Positions 1-10,587 of a stretch of 64,000 nt of DNA are shown here, one piece after another. Position 1 is the first letter of the stretch. Every line of letters starts with the position of its first letter. The stretch comes from Dipteris shenzhenensis (Eukaryota > Polypodiophyta > Polypodiopsida > Gleicheniales). The notes beneath the pieces were generated by a model. The model searched no databases, was not told the DNA's origin, and was given only the letters and a program-made list of their open reading frames with translations. Location: the NCBI GenBank assembly GCA_047967505.1, contig CM106538.1; one strand, given 5' to 3'. Position numbers and translations under genes: made by a program.

Positions 1-2
1 AT

Positions 3-3000
3 TCTGGTGCTTCATTCCATGTTACTCCCCATAGGGAATGGTTCTCCACTTATGATAGTGGAAAGACAGGTTGTGTGCATCTTGGAAATGACTATGCATG
101 TGACATAGTGGGAGCAGGTGACATAAAGTTTTCTTTTGCAAACGGGTCTGCATTTGTTTTGAAACATGTGAGACATGTGCCTAAGCTGACCAAGAGTCTT
201 ATTTCAGTGGGTCAGCTAGATGATGCTGGTTTTCACACCACTTTTGGCTTTCAAAGTTGGAAAATTCAAAAGGGCTCTATGCTTTTGGCCAGGGGTGCCA
301 AGTGTGGGACTTTGTATCCCTTACATGTATCAGGGGTATTTGATCATGTTGTTGCAATAACCGAGCAGCCAAGCACTTCTTTGTGGCATTGCAGGTTGGG
401 GCACATGAGCCAGAATGGAATGAAACTCTTATGCCGTTTGGGTTATGTACCGCATTTGAGTTTCTCTGATTTTGAATTTTGTGAGCACTGTCTCTATGGG
501 AAGCAGACTAAATCAGCCCATAAAAGAAGGGGAAAGAAAGAGTTTGAAATGCTTGATTTGGTGCATTCAGACGTATGTGGTCCCATGCCTACACGGTCAT
601 TAGGCGGGGCCGAATACTATGTGACATTCATTGATGATGCAACTAGGAAAGTGTGGGCTTATGCTATAGCTCGGAAGAGTGATGTATTCCAGGTATTTCA
701 AAAATGGCTGGCCTTGGTTGAGAATCAGTCAGGTAGAATGCTTAAATGCCTACGGACTGACAATGGTGGAGAGTATCTCTCTCATGACTTTCAGCATTTC
801 TGTGATACACGTGGGATTAAGAGGGAGCTCACATCCCCTCGTACTCCAGAGCAAAATCCAGTTGCAGAAAAGATGAATCGTACCATTCAAGAAAGGTTGC
901 AATGCATGCTTTCCAATGCAAGTCTTTCTGGTGGTTTTTGGGCTGAGGCAATGAAGACTGCAGTGCATGTGATCAATAGATCACCTAGTAAGAGTTTGGA
1001 TGGTGGTATTCCTGAAGAGGCATGGAGTGGCAAGAAGCCCTCTTACTCTCATTTGCGTATATTTGGGTGTGAGGCATATGCACATGTGCCAAAAGAGCTT
1101 CGAAAGAAGCTAGATCCTAAGTCTAGGAAATGCATCTTTCTGGGTTATGGTGAAAGTGGAGAGATGGGCTATCGTCTCTGGGATCCAGAAGCAAAGAAGA
1201 TCATACGCAGCCATGATGTGGTCTTCAATGAGAAGAAGATGCATAAGGCACCCATGAGGGATGTGGAAATGAGGAGAATCACTTTCCAGGATGTGAATCC
1301 ACCTGCATATGTTGATAGACAGCAAGCTGTCCATGCACCAAATGTGCAAGAAATGGTACCACCAAGTACTCCCACAAGTATACAATCAAGGGTAGATGAT
1401 GGATCATCTATTGGTGGAAATGATGAGCCAAATGTGGCTGATATGCAAGTGGGACAGCAAGCTGAAATGCCCTTGAGAAGATCATCTAGAGTGTCTAGAC
1501 CGCCTGATAGGTTTGTTCCAGGGGTAGACTATGTGATGCTTACTGATTGCGGGGAGCCTTCTTGCTACAAAGAGGCTATGATGCGTGAGGATCAACGCAA
1601 GTGGGAGTATGCTATGCAATCAGAGATGAGTTCACTTATGAAGAATAAGACTTGGGACTTGGTTTCTTTGCCACATGGAAAGAAAGCATTGCCATGTAAA
1701 TGGGTCTACAAAATGAAGGTCACAGGTGATGATGTGCCTAGATACAAGGCCCGTTTGGTTGCTAAAGGGTTCAAGCAAGAGAAGGGTGTGGACTTTGATG
1801 AGATATTCTCTCCGGTTGTGAAGATGACCACACTTAGATGCATGCTTGGACTAGTGGCAGTAGAGGATATGGAGCTTATGCAAATGGATGTCAAGACAGC
1901 TTTCTTGCATGGGGATTTGCATGAGGAAATTTACATGGTGCAGCCGGAAGGCTTTGAAGAAAAGGGCAAAGAGCATTTAGTTTGCAAGCTGAAGAAGAGT
2001 CTCTATGGTCTTAAGCAAGCGCCTAGAGAATGGTATCAGAAGTTTGATGCTTTCATTCGGTCCCAGGGTTTCAGAAGGAGTGAAATTGATCACTGCCTCT
2101 ACACTAAAAGGGCTAAGGATAATAGCCTAATAATCCTGGCACTATATGTGGATGATATGCTATTGGCTAGCAAGAATACTTATGAGCTAGATGCATTAAA
2201 GGCCAAGTTGCATGAGGCCTTTGATATGAAGGATTTGGGACTTGCAGGTCATATTCTTGGTATGCGCATCACGCGTGATCGGAGTAGGAAACTCCTTTGG
2301 CTTTCACAAAAAGAGTATGTTACAAAAGTATTGCAGCGTTTCAATATGGAGGGGGGGAAGGCAGTGAGTACTCCATTGCCTCCATATGTGAAACTGAGTC
2401 ATACAGATAGTCCCAAATCAGATGAGGAGAGGGCCATGATGGCCAAGGTTCCTTATGCATCAGCAGTTGGGAGTCTTATGTATGCTATGATAGCTACTAG
2501 ACCAGACATTGCATTTGCAGTGGGAGTTGTTAGCCGGTATATGGCTAATCCAGGAAAGAGGCATTGGGAGGCAGTTAAGTGCATCATGAGGTACATGAAG
2601 GGTACCAAGGAGATGTGCATTTGCTTTGGTAAAGGAGACATGCGTGTACTTGGGTACACAGATTCAGACTATGCAGGGCATGTGGATAGTAGGAGATCCA
2701 CTTCCGGTTATGTGTTCACCTTTGCAGGTGGTGCAGTGTCGTGGATGTCTCGTGCACAAAAGTGCATTGCTTTGTCTACCACAGAGGCTGAGTATGTTGC
2801 AGCCATAGAGGGTTGCAAGGAGGCTATATGGCTTGATCGGCTAGTGGGAGATTTGGGGATTCATACAGGTGTACCGACATTGCATAGTGATTCCATGAGT
2901 GCTATTCAGCTAGCACGGAATCCGGTCTTTCATGCAAAGACCAAACACATTGAGGTCAGGTATCATTTCATCAGGGAGGTACTTGAGGACAAGCGCATAG

Positions 3001-3104
3001 AGCTTGTCAAGGTTCATACAGATGATAACCCTGCAGATATGCTGACGAAGAGTCTACCTAGTCAGCGGTTTGAGTATTGTCGTGTATTGATGGGCATTGG
3101 ATAG
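3..3104 (+). CDS. Copia (Tork/Tnt1-like) pol polyprotein, element C1, 5' end outside window
   Basis: The frame is open from position 3 to the TAG at 3102-3104. It starts just after the protease catalytic Asp (Ser-Gly-Ala at 3-11), so gag and the 5' LTR lie off the left edge. In order: the integrase zinc finger H..H..C..C near 387-490; the integrase core with Asp in VHSDVCGP, Asp in RTDNGGEY and Glu in NPVAEK (D,D-35-E spacing, with Pro where Gly is usual); reverse transcriptase with YVDD at 2145-2156; and RNase H with TDSDYAG and STTEAEY. It ends LMGIG like element C5. There is no stop or frameshift in more than 1030 codons, so the element is fairly young. It sits in the protease of C2. The Tnt1-like lineage is judged from overall resemblance; coding for a Copia pol is certain. 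Confidence 0.95.
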   Translation, partial: SGASFHVTPHREWFSTYDSGKTGCVHLGNDYACDIVGAGDIKFSFANGSAFVLKHVRHVPKLTKSLISVGQLDDAGFHTTFGFQSWKIQKGSMLLARGAKCGTLYPLHVSGVFDHVVAITEQPSTSLWHCRLGHMSQNGMKLLCRLGYVPHLSFSDFEFCEHCLYGKQTKSAHKRRGKKEFEMLDLVHSDVCGPMPTRSLGGAEYYVTFIDDATRKVWAYAIARKSDVFQVFQKWLALVENQSGRMLKCLRTDNGGEYLSHDFQHFCDTRGIKRELTSPRTPEQNPVAEKMNRTIQERLQCMLSNASLSGGFWAEAMKTAVHVINRSPSKSLDGGIPEEAWSGKKPSYSHLRIFGCEAYAHVPKELRKKLDPKSRKCIFLGYGESGEMGYRLWDPEAKKIIRSHDVVFNEKKMHKAPMRDVEMRRITFQDVNPPAYVDRQQAVHAPNVQEMVPPSTPTSIQSRVDDGSSIGGNDEPNVADMQVGQQAEMPLRRSSRVSRPPDRFVPGVDYVMLTDCGEPSCYKEAMMREDQRKWEYAMQSEMSSLMKNKTWDLVSLPHGKKALPCKWVYKMKVTGDDVPRYKARLVAKGFKQEKGVDFDEIFSPVVKMTTLRCMLGLVAVEDMELMQMDVKTAFLHGDLHEEIYMVQPEGFEEKGKEHLVCKLKKSLYGLKQAPREWYQKFDAFIRSQGFRRSEIDHCLYTKRAKDNSLIILALYVDDMLLASKNTYELDALKAKLHEAFDMKDLGLAGHILGMRITRDRSRKLLWLSQKEYVTKVLQRFNMEGGKAVSTPLPPYVKLSHTDSPKSDEERAMMAKVPYASAVGSLMYAMIATRPDIAFAVGVVSRYMANPGKRHWEAVKCIMRYMKGTKEMCICFGKGDMRVLGYTDSDYAGHVDSRRSTSGYVFTFAGGAVSWMSRAQKCIALSTTEAEYVAAIEGCKEAIWLDRLVGDLGIHTGVPTLHSDSMSAIQLARNPVFHAKTKHIEVRYHFIREVLEDKRIELVKVHTDDNPADMLTKSLPSQRFEYCRVLMGIG

Positions 3105-3146
3105 TATGCTCATTGGTTGTTCTCCCTTAAAGGCACATTGTCCTTT

Positions 3147-3157
3147 AAGTTGGAGGT
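3147..3157 (+). other. Polypurine tract of C1
   Basis: A purine-rich stretch lies directly before the 3' LTR start, where plus-strand DNA priming is expected. The same position in C5 carries the related sequence AAGTGGGAGGT. Confidence 0.6.
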
Positions 3158-3327
3158 TGTGGGGGTTAAAGGTCACTGTGCCTTAACCCCAGTTATGTAC
3201 AATACTCAAACACATATATAAATGAATGAAAAAGAAGATTAGGGTGGTTCTGCACCCACCAAACTTGTGTGGCTCTCTGTCTCTCTCTCTCCTTCTTCCG
3301 TTCTTGCTTCCGTTGAGAGCACTCTCA
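3158..3327 (+). repeat. 3' LTR of Copia C1 (170 bp)
   Basis: The LTR starts TGTGGGGGTTAAAGG and ends GAGAGCACTCTCA (TG...CA). The start is aligned with the confirmed LTR start of C5. The end is fixed because the last ~60 bp, inverted, recur beside the primer binding site of C2 (5925-5986). It contains a (CT) stretch near 3274-3292. It abuts antisense C2 protease coding at 3328. Confidence 0.8.
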
Positions 3328-4469
3328 GGCACATCTCTCACATGTTTCAAAATAAATGCAGACCCATTTGCAAAAGAAAACTTTATGTCACCTACTCCCA
3401 CTATGTCACATGCATAGTCATTTCCAAGATGCACACAACCTGTCTTTCCACTGTCATAAGTGGAGAACCATTCCCTATGGGGAGTAACATGGAATGAAGC
3501 ACCAAAATCCAAAATCCAATCCTGAGAATATGCATCATCTGAAGTGGTAAGCAACTCTGCAGATAAACTAGACATGAAGAGAACGTCATTGTCACTATCA
3601 TGTGTGACTGCATTGATCTCCTCGATCTTCACTTTTCCTTTGTCCTCCGTTGGACTCTCTTCCTTTTGCTTTGCACCCCAATTTGCATTCTTTTTCTTAT
3701 CCTTTTGCTCTCTTTTCAGCTTGTAGCAATCCTTTTTCATATGGCCCTTCTTGCCACAGTAGTAACACTTAATGTTCCATGCCCTGGATTTGCTACGAGA
3801 CTTCCCTATTTCTTGGGACTTCCCCTTGAACTGTGATCTGCCCCTTTGCACATTTAAGGCTGCATCCTGCTTGTTGCCATCCATATACTTCCGTCTAATC
3901 TCCTCGGCCAACAAGCTACCCACAACATCATCAAATTTTAGTACTCCACCAGGTGCAGAGTTACTGACAGCTGTACAAAAGGTATCCCATGACGATGGCA
4001 ATGAACATAAGAGAAATATTGCCTTAGTCTCCGCATCAAAATTCATCTTCTAAGCCTGAAGCCAGCTGAAAATAATATTGAATTCATTCAAGTGAGAAGC
4101 AATGGAGACCCCTTCCTTCATCTGTAGCTCAAACAACCTCTTCATGAGGTAAACTTTATTAGAGGCAGTTTCCTTTTTATAAGTGGCACACAGTTTCTTC
4201 CACAAATCTTCCGTAGTCTGCTCATTTACTACTGTGAAATAAACTGACTCTACAAGATGAAGTCTAATAGTAGATTTTGCTAATGCATCCAACTCATTCC
4301 AATCATCCTCATACATATTTGCAGGCTTAGCTTCAATCCCTACCAAGGGTTTTATCTGCTTCTTTTGAATAAGCACATCCCTTATTTGTTCTTTCCACAA
4401 AGAAAAGTTTGTCCCATCAAACTTTTTAATGCTAAAAAACTCCTTTTCAAACATAGAAGAGGATGCCAT
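3328..4469 (-). pseudogene. Copia C2 gag and start of protease, cut by insertion of C1
   Basis: Read on the minus strand, gag starts at the ATG at 4467-4469 (MASSSMFEKEFF...) and has the gag helical domain and a CCHC knuckle (CYYCGKKGHMKKDC, antisense of about 3725-3766). It then enters protease (WILDFGASFHV, with Asp-Phe-Gly for Asp-Ser-Gly) and stops matching at VRDVP, where C1's LTR begins. One in-frame TAG lies at 4050-4052; otherwise the frame holds. The protein is very close to C1 where they overlap, so both belong to one family. The open frame running on to 3183 is an artefact: its last ~45 residues are antisense C1 LTR. The rest of C2 pol should lie left of C1, outside the window. Confidence 0.9.
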
Positions 4470-5910
4470 GATGCAAATGAAGCAAAAATCCCAAATGCTA
4501 GTGCCTACAAGAGAGAATCACACCAAATACCAAGCGCACCCAAATGTGTATGCCACAATAGACTGAAATATCACCAAAACTCAAAGCTCAAAGCATCAAA
4601 AGATGCAGCTGACTCATGTGCATGTACTATGCATCCATATGAGCAAATCTGGCCCAAAAGAAAATGCCAACTGCAATGGCAATCCAAAATGCCAATAAGT
4701 GCCAAATGGCTCAAGCATAAACACCATCCATGGGCATATATATCAATAATATTCCATCCAAGAGAGCATAACACTATCAGTGCATCACCTGCAATGTGTC
4801 AAAGCTGTCCCTCAACATAATATAGCATCCATGTCCAAAGCGTCCATAAAAAATAGCATCCCACAAGGAAATTTGGGCCTATCAACGCATCCAATAAGGA
4901 TCGCAATGCATCCAAATGGCCTATAAATCATCCACTGCAACCCAATGCACACCACGAATGAGCGCACATGGCTCACACTGCAACCAGAGTGATCTGCATA
5001 AGGTATGCTCAAGAAATCATGGTCCCACGGAAAAGACCACTGCTGAAAATAGAACCTGAGATGCCTCAAAACATGGGCACCATTGCATAATCGGACTCAG
5101 TGAGAAAATCTGCAAATATCTCTCTTCTGCCGGAACTCCAAAATCCCAACTGATGAGTGAGAAATGGGAGTCAACACTTATCCACTGCCATGTGGCATAA
5201 ATCTAAGGTTTGAAAACCTTAGAATGAAAAATACATAACAGAGAGACGAAATCAAATACACAGAGATCTATAACTCTCAAAATCCTCCACCGAATCGCAT
5301 AAGAACTAACAAGTAGGGGTTTTTGGGCGTTCGAAATGCAATATGGGATAGACGGTTTTAGAAACCGTGGTCTCAATCACTGGGTCCAACACACGGACTG
5401 AAAAACGGTTTTGGAAACAGAGCTATTTGTAAACTCCACCGGAGTGCGAATGATGAGCAACATAGAAGTTTTAGGACCTCTTGAGTCCACTGGAACTGAT
5501 AGATCTGCAAATGGTTGCTCCAAACTTGAGTTCCAACATCCGGGCAGAAAAACGCAAAAACTGACACATTGAGTCAGAAATCCAATGAAATGATCCTAGA
5601 TCCAAGAATGAAGGTGTTTCCAAGCTCCTAAAGTGAAGTGGATACCAAAAGCAAGCAATACTTGCCTCTACAAGTCAATACGGAGTCTCTGTCATCGAAC
5701 GGACAGGGAAAAGCTCAAAAAATGACTTTTTCTTTGAAAACACTTAATAGGCTCTCAAAACCACTTCACAAAACCAAAGTGACTTTTCCAAAGGTTCTAC
5801 ACACTCAGATGCAAGTAAAGTCACCCACAAAGCTTCCCACAGTGCTTCTCCTTCCTCCCACAGAGCTGTTGAGCTTCAAGCATTCACGCACGCTCAGCTA
5901 GATCACCCGG
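4470..5910 (-). other. Long 5' leader of Copia C2
   Basis: About 1.44 kb lies between the C2 primer binding site and the gag ATG, without a convincing coding region. C5 has a leader of about the same length (1.5 kb), so a long leader seems to be a feature of this lineage rather than decay. No sequence similarity between the two leaders was obvious by eye. Confidence 0.6.
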
Positions 5911-5922
5911 GCTCTGATATCA
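5911..5922 (-). promoter_or_regulatory. Primer binding site of C2 (initiator tRNA-Met)
   Basis: The minus-strand sequence TGATATCAGAGC is one base from the usual plant Copia primer site TGGTATCAGAGC and lies 2 bp from the LTR end. Confidence 0.8.
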
Positions 5923-5924
5923 GT

Positions 5925-5986
5925 TGAGAGTGCTCTCAACGGAAGCAAGAACGGAAGAGATAGAGAGAGAAACAGAGAGCCACACA
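5925..5986 (-). repeat. Truncated 5' LTR of C2
   Basis: The inverted sequence matches the last ~60 bp of the C1 LTR from TGAGAGTGCTCTCAA to the CACACA near 5986, with a few changes. After that it departs from the LTR, so about 110 bp of the 5' LTR including its TG end is missing or replaced. Confidence 0.75.
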
Positions 5987-5989
5987 TGA

Positions 5990-6340
5990 CACCCTATTTG
6001 TGCAGCATGCTTTTCTACTGCATTTGGAATGGCTGGAAAAGGAAAATCCCCATGCAGAAAATATAAAACAACATTGGGTGTGGTCAGATGGTGTTGCCTC
6101 TCAATTTAAATTAGCACATGGATTCTACTTCGTCTCAAGGTTCAAATCTAGACATGATGTGAATTTCTTTGGGTCTAGCCATGGCAAAGGTGAACATGAT
6201 GGATGCGGAGCCAACATAAGGGAGCAATGGAGAACATGATGGATGCGGAGCCAACATGATGGATGCGGAGCCAACATAAGGGATGTGAACATGATGGATG
6301 CGGAGCCAACATAAGGGAGCAATGGAGACTCTCTAGTATT
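5990..6340 (+). pseudogene. Fragment of a transposon-type protein with SDG..QFK and SHGKGEHDG motifs
   Basis: In the frame from about 6000 the translation contains WVWSDGVASQFK, a tyrosine/phenylalanine-rich stretch, then NFFGSSHGKGEHDGCGANI. I recognise this motif order (SDG-x3-QFK ... SHGKGE-x-DG-x-GA) from many multicopy proteins in plant and animal genomes that look like transposase derivatives, but I cannot name the family. The first motif Asp could be an RNase-H-fold catalytic residue (inference). Only about 80 codons remain. The coding of the last motif is repeated in tandem right after it (6190-6330). Confidence 0.5.
6190..6330 (+). repeat. Short tandem repeats built from the GEHDGCGAN coding motif
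   Basis: The 19-base unit AACATGATGGATGCGGAGC occurs four times (from about 6193, 6233, 6253 and 6289), with ATAAGGGAGCAATGG spacers in part. The unit encodes the conserved end of the neighbouring SDG..QFK protein fragment. Confidence 0.85.
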
Positions 6341-6916
6341 CTCACTTGTATCCACAATTGCAATCAGAAGGAAGAAGGAGATCTCGCTAAGATCTTTATA
6401 GTAATATCTTGCATGAGTGCACTCTCTTACTGTCTAAGGAAGCTCTCATCTCCCTAAGAATGCTCTCTCATCTAAATGAGCATCTCTAACTAATGAATGG
6501 TATAATGAATATGAACAAATGAGGTGGATAAAGGTGGCTATAGGCTTCTTTAATAGTTTTACCTTGGAGTTTTACACTCCACTATATCCACCTTTTTCTA
6601 ATCTCTAATAGATCTCCCTACTTTAGAACATGTGATGTCACATATCTTCTACCTTTTCATTATGGTTAGTGGCCTTACTTTCTAATTTACAACTAAACAT
6701 CATAGCTTGTATACTCTTGCATCAAACTCCCCTAGTTTGAAATTTCAAATCTTCTGATTGGAGATGGATTATCAATAGACAAGCCAACTAGTTTCTTTGA
6801 AGATAGCTTGTTTCATTTTTCTTCTTTGCATTTCCCAACCAAAATGATATTTTAGCTTCACTTTAAACATCTAGGTTCATTCATTGATGTCTTTTTCTTA
6901 CCACTTAATCAAGTAC
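6341..6916. other. AT-rich non-coding stretch, nothing identified
   Basis: No coding similarity or clear repeat was recognised. It contains repeated CTCTCA/TCTCATCT words near 6420-6480, possibly from an LTR, but no partner copy is present in the window. Confidence 0.4.
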
Positions 6917-7399
6917 TTTTTTTCCCCAGGAAAAGGGAACTTCTACTAATGCTTGAAAAAAACATCATACAGCTTAGCTTTGAAAGGGAGCTAAGGATGG
7001 GAAATACAAAGAAAAGACCCGGTTGTTAGAGAAGAACTAGCCTATACTAGAGATCCAAGACACTACCGAAGGATTCTCTCTAACAACCAAGGTGGTTTTC
7101 TATACATCCAGTTGATATTTCCCACGAAAAGGGTATAAAAGATTCATGCAAGCCAGGCCTTGCAAAAATGCTCCTACCTTTTGGCAGTCGCTCTCAATTT
7201 TGGGGCACCGCACTCCCAAACAGCATGCAAAGTAAAGATATGTCCTGCCAGATGGCAACTATGGTGGCCGTCGGAGGGACTTGTTGGCTACCCATCACTA
7301 GTTGCACCATGCGACCCGTATATTCCAAGCCATATTGCTAGACACCATCTCTATCCTCTGGCGAGGATGTCAGGTGTACACAAGAAGATGAAGAAGCAT

Positions 7400-7640
7400 C
7401 ATATATCTCTATATGAGAGACCTGCTAACCATGAACATGTATGTTGGCAAAGCTAGATCAATCAAGAAGGCATGCCTTCCCTCCATGAGCCATAAAACCA
7501 CCCTACAGTGAAGTCCCATTACATCCGCTGCATGTGCGCTACAATCTTGAAGGCTACAAGCCATGTGCTCTGAGTTGTAGGGCATCCCCATAGGTAGTGG
7601 GGGATGATCTCTAAAACTCCCTATGCGCAGTAGAAGCACC
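7400..7640 (-). pseudogene. L1 C-terminal zinc-binding region
   Basis: The minus-strand frames read GSFRDHPPLPMGMP...SLQDCSAH, then WREGMPS and its frame neighbours. These align with the L2 C-terminus at 58100-58330 (CTIGTLERIPHCLWSC...GGHAFPIDVVSPAYRIHG). The Cys/His cluster is the zinc finger found after the reverse transcriptase of plant LINEs. Several frameshifts are needed to follow it. Confidence 0.6.
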
Positions 7641-9137
7641 TACCATGCAACCACATCTGCTCTAACCATGGGCCCATAGGCGATTCCCCCACCCATGTGC
7701 CCATAGGCGATTCCCCCACCCATGAGACAATAACTAGAAGAATTAAGAAGCCTTTCGTGGTCTCAAGCTCTTCTAAAGATAAGGCCAAAAATGGGAGATG
7801 ACCTTGCTGGGAACCTCTTGCTCACCCAATGGTGCTCTCTTGAAGGTGTCCAAGTGGTTGCCTCCAACTGTAGGCACTGCTCAATGCAAGCTGTGTATAA
7901 GAAGAAGGCCATGTCCTCTACCCTATTTGAGTGTCCTACCGAAGCTGGCCAGAACCACTCCCCAAGGTCCCACTTAATGTGCCAAAGAGGCCAACCTTCC
8001 TAGAGCCATAGGTGCCAAACCGCTCCCTCCAATGCTATAAGAATTGTGTCCAAATAATTGTGCCACCCTTTGCCCAAGCAATCCAATCCACTTCCACTTC
8101 TGGCTCTCCAAGGCTGCTTCATCCCCATCGTCCCTCTTTGACTCTACCTCTAGCAAGCCTCCTGGCCCCACCGTGTAAAACCTAGGACAATAGAATCCAA
8201 TGGACTCCCATAAAAAATAGGACCCTGAGAGGCACCCCTATCCGTGAGAACTATCCAAACTAGCTATGAGGGGTCCAGGGACTATGTAGACCCAACCACT
8301 AGGAGGTGGGGATCGTTGCATCTATCTTAGCCATATGTGTGCCTATCCCCTCAAAAGTGAAAGAGCCTACACTTTGTTCTCTATATCCCTATGAAGCTAG
8401 TTGCATCCAAACCCCAAAAGATCTGGTTGGGACACTGTCCCACTACACCAAACTAATGTGCATCCTCTGGTGTAGCATACACCCCTTGTATCCCTGACAT
8501 TTGGGTGCCAAATGTGCAGTTTGCTACCTCTCAAACTCTGCTTTATAAGAAGGGTTGGCATGAATGAGCCCCCCATTAGACGCTGCTAGACCCTAAAAAG
8601 GATCCTCATGAGGGGGGAGCCCCATCCTATAAGGGAAGCCTATAAAAAGATCCACTTGTGGGACTGTTGCCATTATCCACATGTGCAGAGTGTTCCCAAG
8701 GACCCTGTTGGAGGAGGAGCTTCCATGCCTCTATGCCTAGAGTAAGACTACGTACCACAAGCTTGCCCAAGAGAGCTCTACTTTGCATCTCTAGATCTAT
8801 GATATCAAAACCTCCTTGTGCCTATGGCATAATCATCGTCTGCCATGCCACTCAAACTTTAGTATTTCATGTGCCATCTGATCTAGCCCAAAGAAAGTTA
8901 TGCACCAAGCACCTTAGCTGCCCCATGCACCCCAAATGGAAGCACCAACTAGAGGCAATGCACCATGTCGTTGGCAAGAAGGACTTGGTTGACAACCAAT
9001 GCTCTATTGGCTAGGGATGTCTTGGCAAGCTCTAATGCAAAAGCAAGGGAAAAGCTTGCGCTGCACACTCTCTAAAACTGGGGCAATTTACCACTCTGCT
9101 AAGATATTAATACCCACCAGGCAGCTAAGGTATCTCG

Positions 9138-9560
9138 CTATCTGCCCCTATAGAATCCACCAAGAACCAAAGGAAGCCCCCAACCATGGACCTCTTGAAC
9201 CTCCTCTATGCCCTTCAAGAGTCCAATAAATTTAGTCCAATTGATCTGTGTCCTAGAGGCCTCCCAATAAATAGCCAGGTCTCCCCTAATAGCCTCTAGG
9301 ATCATGGCTGATCCCTCCACATACAAGGTTGTGTTATCTATAAACTATGAGTTTAGAAGCTCCTCCTCCTGTCAAATCGACAATCTCATTCCTCCAACTA
9401 CCTATGATCTCATAAGTAACCTAGCACTTTCACTACAAAGAGAAAGAGGAAAGGGGCAAGAGGGCAACCCTATCGAACCAAATGCAAAAGAGAGAAGGGA
9501 TTTCCCATATGCCCCCAATGATCACATGCTGCATAAAGGATTGAGACTCCTTTAACCCAT
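9138..9560 (-). pseudogene. L1 reverse transcriptase catalytic region
   Basis: The minus strand reads FSERWVKGVSILY, GCPLAPFLFLFVVKVLGYL, then FIDNTTLYVEGSA and INWTKFIGLL. Each segment lines up with L2 (FSDRWIKGVSALY, GCPLAPFLFLFVAEALGYF, FTDDTTLFVEGSA, INWTKSVGFL). The catalytic pair is F-I-D-N here (antisense of about 9326-9344), so the second Asp has become Asn. The reading frame is broken repeatedly. Confidence 0.8.
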
Positions 9561-9572
9561 CGCTCTGAGAAG

Positions 9573-9579
9573 CCTAGTT
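9573..9579. repeat. Left target-site duplication CCTAGTT of TIR element
   Basis: CCTAGTT here recurs at 10577-10583. Removing the element and one copy rejoins the L1 reading GTM-W-K-L-G-F-S-E-R-W, as in L2 (GTMQRLGFSDRW). Confidence 0.85.
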
Positions 9580-10576
9580 GGATGCGTCAATTTTACGAGC
9601 AAAAACCTATGAGCAGGTTTATCCGAGCGTGCTTTTCAAGAGATTTTTAAAAATGTTTTTCTTTAGGAAACATTGTTTTTACACTTTTATTTTCACTAGA
9701 ACTAGATCCCTTTATCATAAAAATATACAGACTAGTCACTCATTCATTTTTACACAACATAATTTTCTTATTTAGAGACATCCCTTTGTACCCCTGTTAT
9801 TACCTTAAAAAAGTGTTGATTCCTTTAAGAAACATTCCTCATAATCACTCTCAATGTAATAATACTATGCATATATAATTACTTATTAACACATTTATAT
9901 CATATGGCAATATCTTTTTAGTGTTTTTATAGCATATTTATGGACATGTTTCTAAAGAAGTTTAAATTACTATAAATAAGTATTAACTTGGGCTTATATA
10001 TTACTCTCATAAAATACATGTAATATTTAATACTATATATGAAAGATTTTCCAAAATATAACTCCACAGATGTGCTCAAATGGGGTGTTCCGATCAATTT
10101 GAGTGGTTGAATGACTATATTTGGACATTGGATATGAAAGTTATGCCACTTTTAAAAGTGCTGTCCAAGGCCTTGGGAGACTTGCTTCAAAGGGGTTTCG
10201 CTGGCGAAACTACCTGGATGGCTTGCTTCAATGAGTTTTCTTTGAAGAAACTCTTTCATGAAGATAGGTTGAGAGAGAGTTTTCAATGTCACCCCCTATT
10301 AAGTAAAAGTTGTAAGAAGGATCATAAGAGAATTTTCATAGAGAAGTCTACTCTACATGTGGGTTTCTTCAAAAGCCATCCCATTATGCTCTCACCATTT
10401 CTATAGATTCACCTAAAGATTTTTGTATAAAATAGGCATTGCTATAATACTTTGCATATTTCTAAGTGAAACTATGTTTTCTTCTGATCAATTTTTGCCA
10501 TATTTATGCATAGTTGGAAGCTTTTTTTTTCCTTTGCTCGGACGCTCGGAAGATTTCGCTCAGAAAATGCTCGTCC
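9580..10576. mobile_element. Non-autonomous DNA transposon with terminal inverted repeats (997 bp)
   Basis: The left end reads GGATGCGTCAATTTTACGAG and the inverted right end reads GGACGAGCATTTTCTGAGCG. Both then share CCGAGCG within about 50 bp, so the termini are imperfect inverted repeats built on ACGAGCA. It is flanked by CCTAGTT on both sides and sits inside the L1 reverse transcriptase. The interior is AT-rich. It contains a 108-codon open frame (10080-10406) that I do not recognise and a small perfect palindrome, GTTTCGCTGGCGAAAC, near 10196-10211. A 7-8 bp duplication would suit hAT or Merlin types; the superfamily is not settled. Confidence 0.75.
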
Positions 10577-10583
10577 CCTAGTT
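10577..10583. repeat. Right target-site duplication CCTAGTT of TIR element
   Basis: This is the same heptamer as at 9573-9579. Confidence 0.85.
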
Positions 10584-10587
10584 TCCA

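Noticed and set aside
3183-4046. A 287-codon minus-strand open frame as a single protein
   Set aside because: It is C2 gag and protease up to 3328 and then antisense C1 LTR; the tail is a junction artefact.
1-5986. Auto-integration of one Copia cDNA to explain the inverted C1/C2 structure
   Set aside because: Protease sequence is present in both arms over about 185 bp, which auto-integration would not duplicate; nested insertion is simpler.
10080-10406. The 108-codon frame as a transposase
   Set aside because: No transposase motif was recognised; it was kept only as an open frame inside the TIR element.
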